The notes beneath the pieces are model-generated. The model was not told where the DNA came from. It worked only from the letters and a program-made list of their open reading frames with translations, and did not search any database. A stretch of 29,361 bases of DNA from a virus, in IMG/VR virus record IMGVR_UViG_3300042485_000982, positions 1-29,361 of that record; one strand, written 5' to 3'. The position numbers and the translations under genes were made by a program. Shown here in pieces: positions 6,569 to 14,347 of this stretch (position 1 is the stretch's first letter; each line of letters begins with the position of its first letter).

Positions 6569-6640
6569 ATGTATGTAGTTTTTATGCTGTGCTTATTTAT
6601 AGTACTGATAATCTACGAACATAAAAAACCTAAACTATAA
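6569..6640 (+). CDS. 23-residue transmembrane peptide
   Basis: The frame MYVVFMLCLFIVLIIYEHKK plus three residues runs from an ATG at 6569 to a stop at 6638-6640, 2 bases before the endolysin ATG. It is one hydrophobic helix with a basic tail, 5 bases behind the holin-candidate stop. Tight fit between two genes and a clear membrane character argue that it is translated; it could be a holin partner, an antiholin-like peptide or only a translational coupler. The length leaves real doubt. Confidence 0.4.
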   Translation: MYVVFMLCLFIVLIIYEHKKPKL

Positions 6641-6642
6641 CA

Positions 6643-7110
6643 ATGGTAATCGGAAAGTACCTAACTCTCGAAGAATGCTGCAAGTCAGCAACAGCCATCA
6701 GGCTTGGCATCGACAATAAGCCTAACCAACAGCAAATAATGGCACTCCAGGCCTTAGCTACTAACATCTATGATAAGTGCTGTGAGAAATTTCTCGTAAA
6801 GATTCCTATCACATCAGGATTCCGTAGCAAAGAACTAAATGCAGCGATATCAGGCTCATCAGGAAGCTCGCAACACATGCGAGGCGAAGCATTCGACTTG
6901 GACCTTGATGGAACAATGAATGGAGTAACCAACGCTCAATTGTTTAACTACATTAAACAGCACCTTAACTTTGATCAGTTAATATGGGAGTTCGGAACGG
7001 ATACCAATCCTGATTGGGTGCATGTTAGTTATGATGTAGCTGGGAAGAATCGTAAGAATGTTTTTAAAGGATTCAGAGCAAATGGGAAGGTACACTACAA
7101 ACCTTATTGA
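6643..7110 (+). CDS. M15-family peptidase endolysin
   Basis: 155 residues. Zinc ligands and catalytic residue are in place: 'ITSGFRSKELNAAISGSSGS' leads to 'SQHMRGEAFDLDLDG' (His78, Asp85), then 'LIWEFG' (Glu116) and 'DWVHVSY' (His127). This is the VanY/L-alanyl-D-glutamate or D-Ala-D-Ala carboxypeptidase type (M15_3-like) that cuts the peptide cross-links of peptidoglycan. It has no signal peptide, so it needs a holin to reach the wall. It lies behind the spanin-like and holin candidates and overlaps the HNH gene by 29 bases. Its C-terminus (FRANGKVHYKPY) is a short tail. High confidence. Confidence 0.88.
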   Translation: MVIGKYLTLEECCKSATAIRLGIDNKPNQQQIMALQALATNIYDKCCEKFLVKIPITSGFRSKELNAAISGSSGSSQHMRGEAFDLDLDGTMNGVTNAQLFNYIKQHLNFDQLIWEFGTDTNPDWVHVSYDVAGKNRKNVFKGFRANGKVHYKPY

Positions 7111-7732
7111 TGAAGTCATCAGAAGATATCCTAACGAAGATACCAAAGTAATAGCTGCCGATTTAAACACAACTGTTGAGATTGTATATCGTATAGTATC
7201 TCGATTCAATGTCAAAAAGACTAAAGAATATCTTAACAATTGGAAGCTATCAGGTAGAGGTAGGATGATTGAAGCTGGCAAGGCTCATCGATTCACGAAA
7301 GGACATAAGTCCTGGAATAAAGACAAAAGTCCAAAGGATTACATGGATGCTGAAAGCTATGATAAAATAGCTAAAACGCAATTTAAAAAAGGTGGCCTAC
7401 CTCCAAACACTAAACACGATGGAGCAATCACACTTCGACATGATAAGTCAAAGAAAAATTATTACTACATCAGACTGTCTAAAGCTAAATGGATGCCGCT
7501 TCATGTAAAAATTTATCAAGATGCATATGGTCCTATCCCAAAAAATCATATCATTGTATTTAAGGATCGCAACACATTAAATGTAACACTCGAAAATCTT
7601 GAGTGCATTACCAGGCAAGAAAATATGCAACGAAATACCTTGCATAGACTTGATCCTGAAATAAAACAAACCATTAGAGTACTAACCAAACTTAAAAAAA
7701 CTATCAAAAATGGCAAGAAACAAGATCAATGA
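7082..7732 (+). CDS. HNH homing-type endonuclease
   Basis: The start at ATG 7082 (MGRYTTNLIDEVIRRYP) is preferred over an upstream ATG at 7058 because it shortens the overlap with the endolysin. The N-terminal 45 residues form an HTH-like unit (NEDTKVIAADLNTTVEIVYRIVSRF). The middle is basic (KGHKSWNKDKSPKDY), and the C-terminal half has the HNH_3 pattern: 'MPLHVKIYQDAYGPIPKNHIIVFKDRNTLNVTLENLECIT'. Such free-standing HNH enzymes cut DNA and spread by homing, or assist packaging; this one is not next to the terminase. It is inserted between the lysis genes and replication genes. Confidence 0.85.
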   Translation: MGRYTTNLIDEVIRRYPNEDTKVIAADLNTTVEIVYRIVSRFNVKKTKEYLNNWKLSGRGRMIEAGKAHRFTKGHKSWNKDKSPKDYMDAESYDKIAKTQFKKGGLPPNTKHDGAITLRHDKSKKNYYYIRLSKAKWMPLHVKIYQDAYGPIPKNHIIVFKDRNTLNVTLENLECITRQENMQRNTLHRLDPEIKQTIRVLTKLKKTIKNGKKQDQ

Positions 7733-7955
7733 CCTAAGGAATCATCTGTTTGAAGTAATCGAAATGCTCAAGGATGAAGAGCCTAACTCAATGACTATCG
7801 AGAAGGCTGAAACAATCGCTCAAGTAGCACAGGTAATTATTAACACCGGTAAGCTTGAAACTGACTACATCAGAGCAACTGATGGAGTGAGAAGAACTAA
7901 TTACGAAACTCAATTTCTTAACCAAAACCTACTTGACAATGAGAATGAGAATTAA
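7710..7955 (+). CDS. Conserved small phage protein
   Basis: 81 residues, overlapping the HNH gene by 23 bases. A helix 'INDLRNHLFEVIEMLKDEE' is followed by 'SMTIEKAETIAQVAQVIINTGKLETDYIRA', which resembles the 'A..i..vAqvii.tak.EvdyI' pattern of a small family frequent in phage early regions. The function is unknown. The C-terminus is Asn/Glu rich. Confidence 0.6.
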   Translation: MARNKINDLRNHLFEVIEMLKDEEPNSMTIEKAETIAQVAQVIINTGKLETDYIRATDGVRRTNYETQFLNQNLLDNENEN

Positions 7956-8085
7956 TTACAATCTTTTCTGCGAGTTCATTCGTAGAAGAAGCATCTTGGG
8001 AATACCGACTCAAATCGATATCTTGGCATCAGTCCAAAGAACTAAAACTCGTACCTTTTATCCTGAAGGCTGGGAATGGAAGTAA
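7939..8085 (+). CDS. Small hypothetical protein, 48 residues
   Basis: An ATG at 7939 inside the end of the previous gene opens a frame reading MRMRINYNLFCEFIRRRSIL and ending 'FYPEGWEWK', with TAA at 8083-8085. It fills the otherwise empty 120 bases before the primase-helicase gene and overlaps its start by 10 bases, which is why I call it. It is strongly basic; its DNA-related placement is suggestive only. Confidence 0.5.
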   Translation: MRMRINYNLFCEFIRRRSILGIPTQIDILASVQRTKTRTFYPEGWEWK

Positions 8086-10475
8086 GTGTTTATAAAACTC
8101 ACTACGAGGTAGAGCATGGATGGACTATGTCTGTGGAGGATATGCTTAATCGCATCAAGAATCAAGAGCAAAACAAGCATCTTGATATCATATCCAAACT
8201 GCGAAGCCTACCTACTGAAGCTGAAGAGAAGGAACTAAAGAAGCATCTACCTCTTATCTGCTGGTCAGGTACATTCCTAAAGCGTACCGATAAGGACTGC
8301 ATCAAGCATTCAGGACTAATCTGCTTGGACTTCGATGATGAATCATTTGATAGTATCATGCAGAAGAAGGAATACATCTACGCTGCATTCATCTCTCCAA
8401 CCGCAACAGGAGTAAAGGTCCTTGTCCGTATTCCTGAGAACATCAAGGATCATGGCGAGTACTACCTTTCACTATCTGACTACTTCGGACTTGAAACCAT
8501 TGATGAGAAGTGCAAGAACATATCTCGTGGATGCTACCTTTCATTTGATCCTAACATGTACTTCAATCCTGATGCTCCAATCTTCTACAAGCTTCTTCCA
8601 AAGAAGGAAGTCAAGTATGAGAAGCAACAGGCCAGGAATCCATACTATGTCAATTCAGAAGATAAGATCATCGAGCGATTACTCAAGCAACATTCAGCAG
8701 AGTTCAGCAAAGGCAACCGTAACAATGCTTGCTACATCTTAGCATGTGAGTTCAATCGATTTGGAATTGGAGAATCTCAGGCAGTATATCAAACGCTCCA
8801 GTTCGCTGATGAAGGCTTCAATGAGTCTGAAATCCGCAGGACTATTAAATCAGCGTATGCAGCCAATGCTCACGAGTTCAAGACCAAATCCTTTACTGAT
8901 TCAACCATAGTCAACAAAGCTGAGAATCTTTTTAGGAATAAATTTACTCGTGATGAAGTAATTGAAACTCTGCAAAAAGAAGATAATGTATCTCAAGAAG
9001 TAGCCAATGAAGCAGCCAACGAAGCAAAGAATAAAATTGATGAATCTTTGTTTTGGAAGGTTAACGCAAGAGGTCAGGTGTCTATTGATAATACTATTTT
9101 AGAGCAATGGTATGAGAAGAACTTTATCTATCGATTCATGATAACTGATAAGGATTGGATCATGATTCACGATGATAATTGTCATATCTCCGAAATATCA
9201 ATTGCTGATATTAAAGGCAAAATAAAGCAATACATGAAGGATAATATGTGCGAAGAATTTATCAAATCACAAGTTATCCGTAAACTAAACAATGAATATC
9301 TTAGAGATAGTCAGCTTGAATGGATTACTCCAAAAACTATTAAGTGGCTTCGTGATGAGCGTACTACTGCCTACTTCTTCTATCAAAATTATTGGGTAGT
9401 AATTGATAAAGATTCAATTAAAACAGTTGATAAGAGCCTTACACTACCAGGATATATTTGGGAAGATCAAGTAATCAAAAGAAGTATCGAACTTATCGGA
9501 AATCCCGATGAGTTGGTTAAATCAGAGTTCTGTAGATTTATTTGGAACATCACAACAGGTACTACTCCTGAGAAATATGAATTGCTTGATGATGATATCA
9601 AAGAAAACATTAATCAGCGATTTCATGCCATGTGCCGTACTATCGGATATATCCTCCACAACTTCAAAGATCCTGCAGTTCCTCGTGCTGTAATCCTTAC
9701 CGATGAGGTAATATCAGATAATCCTGAAGGCGGAGTAGGTAAAGGAGTATTCCTTAAAGGTTTATCCAAAATCAAGAACATGGTTACTATGGATGGCAAA
9801 GCATTCAATCCTAATAAGTCTTTTGTTTGGCAGCGAGTAACACTGTCAACGCAAGTCATAGCACTGGAAGATGTTAATCGAATGTTTGACTTTGAGAAGC
9901 AGTTCTCAATGGTTAGTGAAGGTATTGAGGTAGAAAAGAAGAACAAGGATTCATTCTATATTCATTATCCTGAATCGCCTAAGCTTATCATTACTTCCAA
10001 CTATATTATTCAAGGATCAGGTGCATCGCATGAGCGTAGAAGAATCGAAATCGAACTGAAGCAATACTACAAGCCTAACTTCTCGCCTCGTGATGAGTTT
10101 GGCCATAACCTATACGATGATTGGTCCGATACTGAGTGGAATCTATTTGATAACTTTATGATGTGGTGCGTGCAACAGTACTTACTTCATGGAGTAGCAA
10201 AGCCAGTAAACAAGAACTTAAGCCTTAAGAAACTCAAGAATGCTGTGCCTGATACCTTTATTGAATGGTTTAAGCTAAAAGAGTATGAGCATGGAGTTTA
10301 TCATGAACTTGGAACACTTGCAAATGAATTCAGAGCCATTGATCATGACTGTGCTAAAGTTACAAATCGCAAGATTAGCGGTTGGATTAAGGCTTATTGC
10401 GAATATTGGAAGTGGGAATACTTTACTAAAACTACCAGCAATGGAGCTCACTTCATCCTAAATCCCGAAAAATAA
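8076..10475 (+). CDS. Primase-helicase (BT4734/VirE_N-type primase with SF3-like helicase)
   Basis: 799 residues. Residues about 55-180 match the BT4734-like/VirE_N primase domain: 'GLICLDFDDE' (acidic, about 80-89), 'ISPTATGVKVLVRI' (106-119) and 'ISRGCYLSFDPN' (149-160). A PriCT-like helical unit follows (about 205-270: FSKGNRNNACYILACEFNRF...). The C-terminal half is an ATPase of the phage primase-helicase kind (DUF5906-like) with a Walker A 'EGGVGKGVF' at about 551-559, an Asp-rich Walker B-like 'VIALEDVNRMFDF', and a sensor 'PKLIITSNY' near 640. The single protein would prime and unwind DNA at the phage origin. It ends right before the repeat-rich gap at 10476, which is consistent with that origin lying next to it. 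Confidence 0.85.
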   Translation: MEVSVYKTHYEVEHGWTMSVEDMLNRIKNQEQNKHLDIISKLRSLPTEAEEKELKKHLPLICWSGTFLKRTDKDCIKHSGLICLDFDDESFDSIMQKKEYIYAAFISPTATGVKVLVRIPENIKDHGEYYLSLSDYFGLETIDEKCKNISRGCYLSFDPNMYFNPDAPIFYKLLPKKEVKYEKQQARNPYYVNSEDKIIERLLKQHSAEFSKGNRNNACYILACEFNRFGIGESQAVYQTLQFADEGFNESEIRRTIKSAYAANAHEFKTKSFTDSTIVNKAENLFRNKFTRDEVIETLQKEDNVSQEVANEAANEAKNKIDESLFWKVNARGQVSIDNTILEQWYEKNFIYRFMITDKDWIMIHDDNCHISEISIADIKGKIKQYMKDNMCEEFIKSQVIRKLNNEYLRDSQLEWITPKTIKWLRDERTTAYFFYQNYWVVIDKDSIKTVDKSLTLPGYIWEDQVIKRSIELIGNPDELVKSEFCRFIWNITTGTTPEKYELLDDDIKENINQRFHAMCRTIGYILHNFKDPAVPRAVILTDEVISDNPEGGVGKGVFLKGLSKIKNMVTMDGKAFNPNKSFVWQRVTLSTQVIALEDVNRMFDFEKQFSMVSEGIEVEKKNKDSFYIHYPESPKLIITSNYIIQGSGASHERRRIEIELKQYYKPNFSPRDEFGHNLYDDWSDTEWNLFDNFMMWCVQQYLLHGVAKPVNKNLSLKKLKNAVPDTFIEWFKLKEYEHGVYHELGTLANEFRAIDHDCAKVTNRKISGWIKAYCEYWKWEYFTKTTSNGAHFILNPEK

Positions 10476-10724
10476 TGAGGAATTGGCAAAAATAGTGAGG
10501 AATTGGATGATGCATAAGTCATTGATTCTCTAAAGAAAATGATGAATTGCAAAAAAAAAACCTCAAAAAAACCGTTCCAAAATTCTTCTATCTTTTTTAT
10601 TATACTATTATTTTATATGATTCTAAGAAATATTCATCATAAAAAGAGATAAAGAACTAATAATCAGTAAGAAATTCATCATTAAATTCATCATTAATTC
10701 TTAACTTTACAAAAACCTAAAAAA
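10476..10724. repeat. Repeat-rich A/T intergenic gap, candidate replication origin
   Basis: No gene fits in these 249 bases. TGAGGAATTGG occurs at 10476-10486 and again at 10496-10506 (20 bp apart), and a relative, TGATGAATTGC, at 10540-10550. The opposite orientation occurs as ATTCATCA three times: 10632-10639, 10674-10681 and 10686-10693, the last two forming a 12 bp tandem repeat AAATTCATCATT. Between the two groups lies an A tract (10551-10560) and a very A/T-rich core (about 10577-10630). Direct and inverted copies of a short word on either side of an A/T core, right behind the primase-helicase gene, is the layout of an iteron-type origin. An operator for the next gene is the main alternative. 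Confidence 0.5.
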
Positions 10725-10973
10725 ATGGCTTACGAACTAAAAGAAATGCAAGGCTCGTTGTTCAAGAACAACAAAAAGACAACAGAACTCCATCCTGATT
10801 ACACAGGCAAGATCAAGGTAAATGGCGTTGAACTCCAGCTGAGTGCTTGGGTTGCGAAAACAAAGGCAGGCGAAACCTACCTAAACATAAAGGCAAAGGA
10901 ACTTACTCCCACCTTTAATCCAAGCTCTCAGGATAACTTTGGAGCACAAGGTGGCACTGACCTACCTTTTTAA
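10725..10973 (+). CDS. Small protein with SSB-like C-terminal tip
   Basis: 82 residues. The pattern 'GSLFKNNKKTTELHPDYTGKIKVNGVELQLSAWVAKTKAGETYLNIKAKEL' is a beta-rich core of a family widespread in phages and mobile elements and usually called hypothetical; the strand-turn-strand layout suits a small OB-like fold. The C-terminus, 'QGGTDLPF', resembles the acidic-hydrophobic tip (DDDLPF) by which bacterial SSB recruits partners. With the primase-helicase upstream and the origin-like gap before it, a single-strand DNA-binding or replication-accessory role is plausible. Its leader has an imperfect TAnnTTTG element (TAACTTTA). Confidence 0.6.
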   Translation: MAYELKEMQGSLFKNNKKTTELHPDYTGKIKVNGVELQLSAWVAKTKAGETYLNIKAKELTPTFNPSSQDNFGAQGGTDLPF

Positions 10974-11000
10974 TAAGTTAATCGCTTAAAACGCTTTAAA

Positions 11001-11648
11001 ATGCTTATTTCACTAATTCATCCGAGCTTGGGCAGACCTGTTCAGGCTCGGAAGTGTTATGATCACTGGATGAAAACTGCTTCAGGAGATCATGAGTATG
11101 AGTGGATAGTTAGCTTATCGATTAAGGATGCATCGCTTGAGCAGTACCATCAGACCTTTACTAATTCAAATGCTGTGCTTATTACAGCCAACACAAGGAA
11201 TATGGTTGAGGCATCGAATGAAGGTGCTAAGGTTAGTGCTGGTCAGATAATGATCCTGGTATCGGATGATATGTGGAGTCCTCAACTTTGGGATGAAAGA
11301 ATCCTCCACAAGTTCGAGATGATAGATGGACCAGGACTGCTTCAAGTGGATGATGGCATAACTTCCAAGAAAATGACCATTCCAATAATGAATCGAGAAG
11401 CTTATGCGAAGTTGGGATACATGTATCATCCTGACTACATCAGTATGTTTGCTGATGATGATTTGCGAGCAACGGCCTTGAGTAATGGCATGTACTACAA
11501 CGGAACGGATATACTGATTGAGCATAGGCACTATTCAGTGAATAAGTCAAAATACGATAAGACCTACCAATCTGAGAATAGCAGAACAGCGTGGAGGATA
11601 GGCGAGAAGATATTCTTTGAACGAGCAAAACATAAGTTCCCAATATGA
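11001..11648 (+). CDS. GT-A-fold glycosyltransferase (family 2-like)
   Basis: 215 residues. The N-terminus 'MLISLIHPSLGRPVQARKCYDHW' starts a Rossmann-like strand typical of GT2 enzymes; 'IMILVSDDMWSPQLWDERI' (about 87-105) carries the DxD-type metal/sugar-nucleotide motif, and 'FADDDLRATALSNGMYY' (about 151-167) is a second acidic motif at the acceptor side. Phage enzymes of this kind modify phage DNA, virion proteins or host surface sugars. It has no signal or membrane segment, so it acts in the cytoplasm. It overlaps the next glycosyltransferase by ATGA, so the two are probably made together just before the packaging genes. Confidence 0.7.
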   Translation: MLISLIHPSLGRPVQARKCYDHWMKTASGDHEYEWIVSLSIKDASLEQYHQTFTNSNAVLITANTRNMVEASNEGAKVSAGQIMILVSDDMWSPQLWDERILHKFEMIDGPGLLQVDDGITSKKMTIPIMNREAYAKLGYMYHPDYISMFADDDLRATALSNGMYYNGTDILIEHRHYSVNKSKYDKTYQSENSRTAWRIGEKIFFERAKHKFPI

Positions 11649-12217
11649 AGAAACTGTGGACAATTGCAGTGTTAACTATACCAAGTAGGAAGCCATTCCT
11701 GGATAGGTTAATGGCTCGATTGAAACCACAGCTTAATGATCAGGTGCGAGTCAAGGTATTCAATCATCCAACGAATAGCATCGGCAACAAGAGGCAACGA
11801 GCTCTTGATGATTGTAAGACTACTTACATCAGCTTTATTGATGATGATGATCTTGTGCCTTCTCATTATGTAAACGCTATCTTAAGCAAGATGAAGTATC
11901 TGCCTGATGGCATTGGCTTTCGTGGAATCATCACGAGCAATAACATCAAGCCTGTTGAGTTCGTGCATCGTGCTGGGTTAAGATATATCGACAAAGTATT
12001 TAGGTCATCGGATTGTTATATCTTCCATCGACCACTTAACCATCTTAATCCTGTTAAGGTAGAGATTGCAAGGAAGATAGGCTACAAGGATTCTAACTTT
12101 GAAGAGGACAAAGATTATGCACTGCGATTAGCTGAGAGTGGTTTGATTACTGATGATGTATTCATAGATGAATTCTTATACTTCTATCAGTATAGGAGTA
12201 AAAATGTAAAAGTGTAG
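11645..12217 (+). CDS. GT-A-fold glycosyltransferase (family 2-like)
   Basis: 190 residues. Key features are an N-terminal strand 'LWTIAVLTIPSRKPFLDRLMARL', 'NSIGNKRQRALDDCKTTYISFIDDDDLVPSHYV' with the DDDD metal motif at about 66-70 behind the 'G.KRQ.al' helix of GT2 enzymes, and a later acidic 'FEEDKDYALRLAESGL' (about 152-167). No membrane anchor is present. The pair with the previous gene suggests sequential sugar transfer to one acceptor. The acceptor is unknown; a virion protein is possible given a third enzyme (25063) in the structural module. Confidence 0.75.
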   Translation: MKKLWTIAVLTIPSRKPFLDRLMARLKPQLNDQVRVKVFNHPTNSIGNKRQRALDDCKTTYISFIDDDDLVPSHYVNAILSKMKYLPDGIGFRGIITSNNIKPVEFVHRAGLRYIDKVFRSSDCYIFHRPLNHLNPVKVEIARKIGYKDSNFEEDKDYALRLAESGLITDDVFIDEFLYFYQYRSKNVKV

Positions 12218-12225
12218 TATCTTTG
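12218..12225 (+). promoter_or_regulatory. Bacteroidota-type -7 promoter element TATCTTTG
   Basis: TATCTTTG matches TAnnTTTG exactly, begins one base after the stop of the glycosyltransferase gene and lies 19-26 bases before the ATG at 12244. No clear TTTG/TTG is found at the -33 distance. Probably drives the terminase genes. Confidence 0.5.
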
Positions 12226-12243
12226 TATTTAAACTAATAAACA

Positions 12244-12456
12244 ATGATTGGAGATAAGAACTGGATTAAGGATATCTTCAAGGAGTACCTTGATGAGTAC
12301 GATCTTTACAAGTTCGCTGCTGATATGAATGCTTTACAGCCTAAGGATAGGCTCAAGGCTATTACTGATATCTTGCCTTATCTACATCCGAAGATGAGCA
12401 GTCAAGAGATTAAGACCGATGATAATAACATTACAATCAGAGTAGTGCGTGAGTGA
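12244..12456 (+). CDS. Candidate terminase small subunit
   Basis: 70 residues, directly before the large terminase and overlapping it by 8 bases. The segment 'LDEYDLYKFAADMNALQPKDRLKAITDILPYLHPKM' resembles the C-terminal part of small-terminase-like proteins from Bacteroidota phages ('aL.pkdRL..i..llPyl.PK'). It lacks the N-terminal HTH of a typical small subunit, so the DNA-recognition part may be missing or carried by another protein. Placement is the strongest evidence. Confidence 0.5.
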   Translation: MIGDKNWIKDIFKEYLDEYDLYKFAADMNALQPKDRLKAITDILPYLHPKMSSQEIKTDDNNITIRVVRE

Positions 12457-13675
12457 GATAACAGTAACTCTTAAGGAGCTTCATTCAGGACAGACTAAAG
12501 TACTTGGCGATAAGTCCAGGTACAATGTATTGAAGATTGGTAGGCGATGGGGCAAGACTACACTGGCAGTAAACGAACTGCTTCCGCAGATTGCTCTTGA
12601 TGGCTTACCATGTGCTTACTATGCACCTACTTATAAGGACTTGAATGATGTGTGGATTGAGTTAAAGACAGCACTTAAGAGCGTGATTGAATCTAAGAAT
12701 GAGCAGACAAAGCAGATGCGATTAATCACTGGAGGAGTGATTGACTTCTGGAGTATGGATGAGCCTGATAGTGGGAGAGGAAGGAAGTATGCAAGAGTAG
12801 TTATTGATGAGGCTGAGAAGGCTAAGAAGTTTCGAGAGGCTTGGAATCAGACTATCATGGCAACACTGATAGACTACAAAGGAGATGCGTGGATTCTATC
12901 TACTCCGAAGTTTGGGCAGACATACTTTAAAGAACTATTCAAACGAGATGAAGATGCAAGCTGGAGTTCATTCAACCTTAGCACTTATGATAATCCTCAC
13001 ATTGATCCTATGGAAGTGGATCACTTGCGTGAGCAGTTGGATGAGCTTACTTTCCGATGTGAGATACTTGCAGAGGATGTCGATGTTACGAATAATCCTT
13101 TCGCTTATGCCTTCGACACTAAACATATCCATCCTGTATCATACGATTCAAGTCAGCATCTATACTTATCTTTCGACTTCAATGTGGATCCTATCACATG
13201 CATAGCGGTCCAACAGATTAACGGTTGCATCCATGTGGTTAAGGAGTTCTATCTGAAGAACTCTGACATCTATCAGCTATGTGATCAGATCATAGTGGCC
13301 TTTCCTAAAGCATCCTTCATTATCACTGGAGATAGTACCGGTGCAAATAGATCAGCATTAACTCAAGGTAACTTAGGATACTATGATGTAGTGGCTACGA
13401 AGTTGAGGTTAGGAAGAGCACAGATGAAACAGCCATCAGTTAATCCATCCATCCGAGATACGAGAGTGCTCGTGAATAGTTTGCTTCAGAACTATTGTAT
13501 CAAGATAGATCCTTCATGTGAGTGGCTGATTAAGGACTTGAAGTATGTGGAGGTAGATGGCGATGGAGATATCATCAAGGATAGGCAAAGTGATTTAAGG
13601 AAGGCGGATTTGCTTGACTGCTTCAGATATTATTGCAATTCATTCCATCGTGATTGGATTCGCTTCTTTAATTAG
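12449..13675 (+). CDS. terL: Terminase large subunit
   Basis: 408 residues, from a GTG start that overlaps the previous stop (GTGAGTGA). ATPase: Walker A 'GRRWGKTT' at 31-38, Walker B 'ARVVIDEAE' with Asp120-Glu121, coupling motif 'STPK' at 151-154. Nuclease (RNase H-like): 'LSFDFNVDP' with Asp243, 'IITGDSTGA' with Asp295, and 'LRKADLLDCF' with Asp387. All expected catalytic residues are present. The protein pumps DNA into the procapsid through the portal (25890) and cuts concatemers. It is short but within the normal range for this type. A canonical promoter for the next gene overlaps its 3' end. Confidence 0.92.
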   Translation: MSEITVTLKELHSGQTKVLGDKSRYNVLKIGRRWGKTTLAVNELLPQIALDGLPCAYYAPTYKDLNDVWIELKTALKSVIESKNEQTKQMRLITGGVIDFWSMDEPDSGRGRKYARVVIDEAEKAKKFREAWNQTIMATLIDYKGDAWILSTPKFGQTYFKELFKRDEDASWSSFNLSTYDNPHIDPMEVDHLREQLDELTFRCEILAEDVDVTNNPFAYAFDTKHIHPVSYDSSQHLYLSFDFNVDPITCIAVQQINGCIHVVKEFYLKNSDIYQLCDQIIVAFPKASFIITGDSTGANRSALTQGNLGYYDVVATKLRLGRAQMKQPSVNPSIRDTRVLVNSLLQNYCIKIDPSCEWLIKDLKYVEVDGDGDIIKDRQSDLRKADLLDCFRYYCNSFHRDWIRFFN

Positions 13676-13683
13676 TATATTTG
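13654..13683 (+). promoter_or_regulatory. Bacteroidota-type promoter, TTG-N19-TATATTTG
   Basis: TTG at 13654-13656, a 19-base spacer and TATATTTG at 13676-13683 match the TTTG/TAnnTTTG consensus and spacing well. The element ends only 4 bases before the ATG at 13688, so transcription would start at or next to the start codon. Either the next gene's message is leaderless or this match is incidental. Confidence 0.55.
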
Positions 13684-13687
13684 TAAC

Positions 13688-14347
13688 ATGGCAACATATA
13701 CAGCAACATTCACAATTGATGCTTCAGACAATGGTAACTTGTCAAGCTATAACATGTTCACTAATAATTCTTATTCAATCAGCAATGGTATGAATAACGG
13801 AAGTTTAACTGATGATATGGATTCTATGCAATTTGGTTTGCAATCTTTTTATGGAGGAACTGTTTCATATTCATTTAGTGGAGGAAGTACATGGTTAGAT
13901 ACTACAACTATAACTTGGACTATTGTAGATCCTACATTTGTGCCATACTTTATTTATGTTACAACTGAGAACTTTTATTATCCGATGCAGTTCGAAGCTG
14001 CTACAACTGCTTCCACAATCTGCAACACTTGCCAACTCATTCAGCTTACTCAGTGTGGCGATGATAGCTTTTATCTTGATCTTGGTTTGGCTGATGGCAG
14101 TTATACAGCTTACTACACTGATAACACTTCAGGAGTAGTTTGGGAGCAAGGCACATATTCAAGTAGTGAGTCAGGAGGTTTAGCCATGTATCAATGGAGT
14201 GCAACAGAAGGAATGTTTAATCAGTACAGCTTCTATACTTTGACTATTGTTGATTCCGATGGAGATGCTGTGAGCTGGGTAGTTAATGATGTGGAGTACA
14301 CTTGTGCAACGCTAACATTCAAAGTAACTGTAAATGTAACTGACTAA
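13688..14347 (+). CDS. Hypothetical virion-associated protein
   Basis: 219 residues, rich in Ser, Thr, Tyr, Asn and beta-strand-like (MATYTATFTIDASDNGN... VTYS...). It has 'TICNTCQLIQLTQCGDDSFYLDLG' near the middle, a Cys-rich turn, then a strand-rich half ending 'TFKVTVNVTD'. No signal peptide. Composition resembles the tail and fibre genes that follow (15575-18894), so I read it as structural, probably a tail or decoration component. The family is not recognised. Confidence 0.5.
   Translation: MATYTATFTIDASDNGNLSSYNMFTNNSYSISNGMNNGSLTDDMDSMQFGLQSFYGGTVSYSFSGGSTWLDTTTITWTIVDPTFVPYFIYVTTENFYYPMQFEAATTASTICNTCQLIQLTQCGDDSFYLDLGLADGSYTAYYTDNTSGVVWEQGTYSSSESGGLAMYQWSATEGMFNQYSFYTLTIVDSDGDAVSWVVNDVEYTCATLTFKVTVNVTD

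Noticed and set aside
9623-9946. Minus-strand open frame of 107 codons inside the primase-helicase gene
   Set aside because: It lies opposite the conserved Walker A region, has no gene-like composition, and no other minus-strand gene is supported.
11166-11531. Minus-strand open frame of 121 codons inside the first glycosyltransferase gene
   Set aside because: The plus-strand frame has clear GT-A motifs and coupled neighbours; the minus frame reads as low-quality sequence without motifs.
11001-12217. Glycosyltransferase pair as DNA-glucosylating enzymes like those of T4
   Set aside because: No hydroxymethylase or other base-modifying gene is in the window and the DxD arrangement is GT-A, unlike T4 alpha/beta-glucosyltransferases (GT-B).
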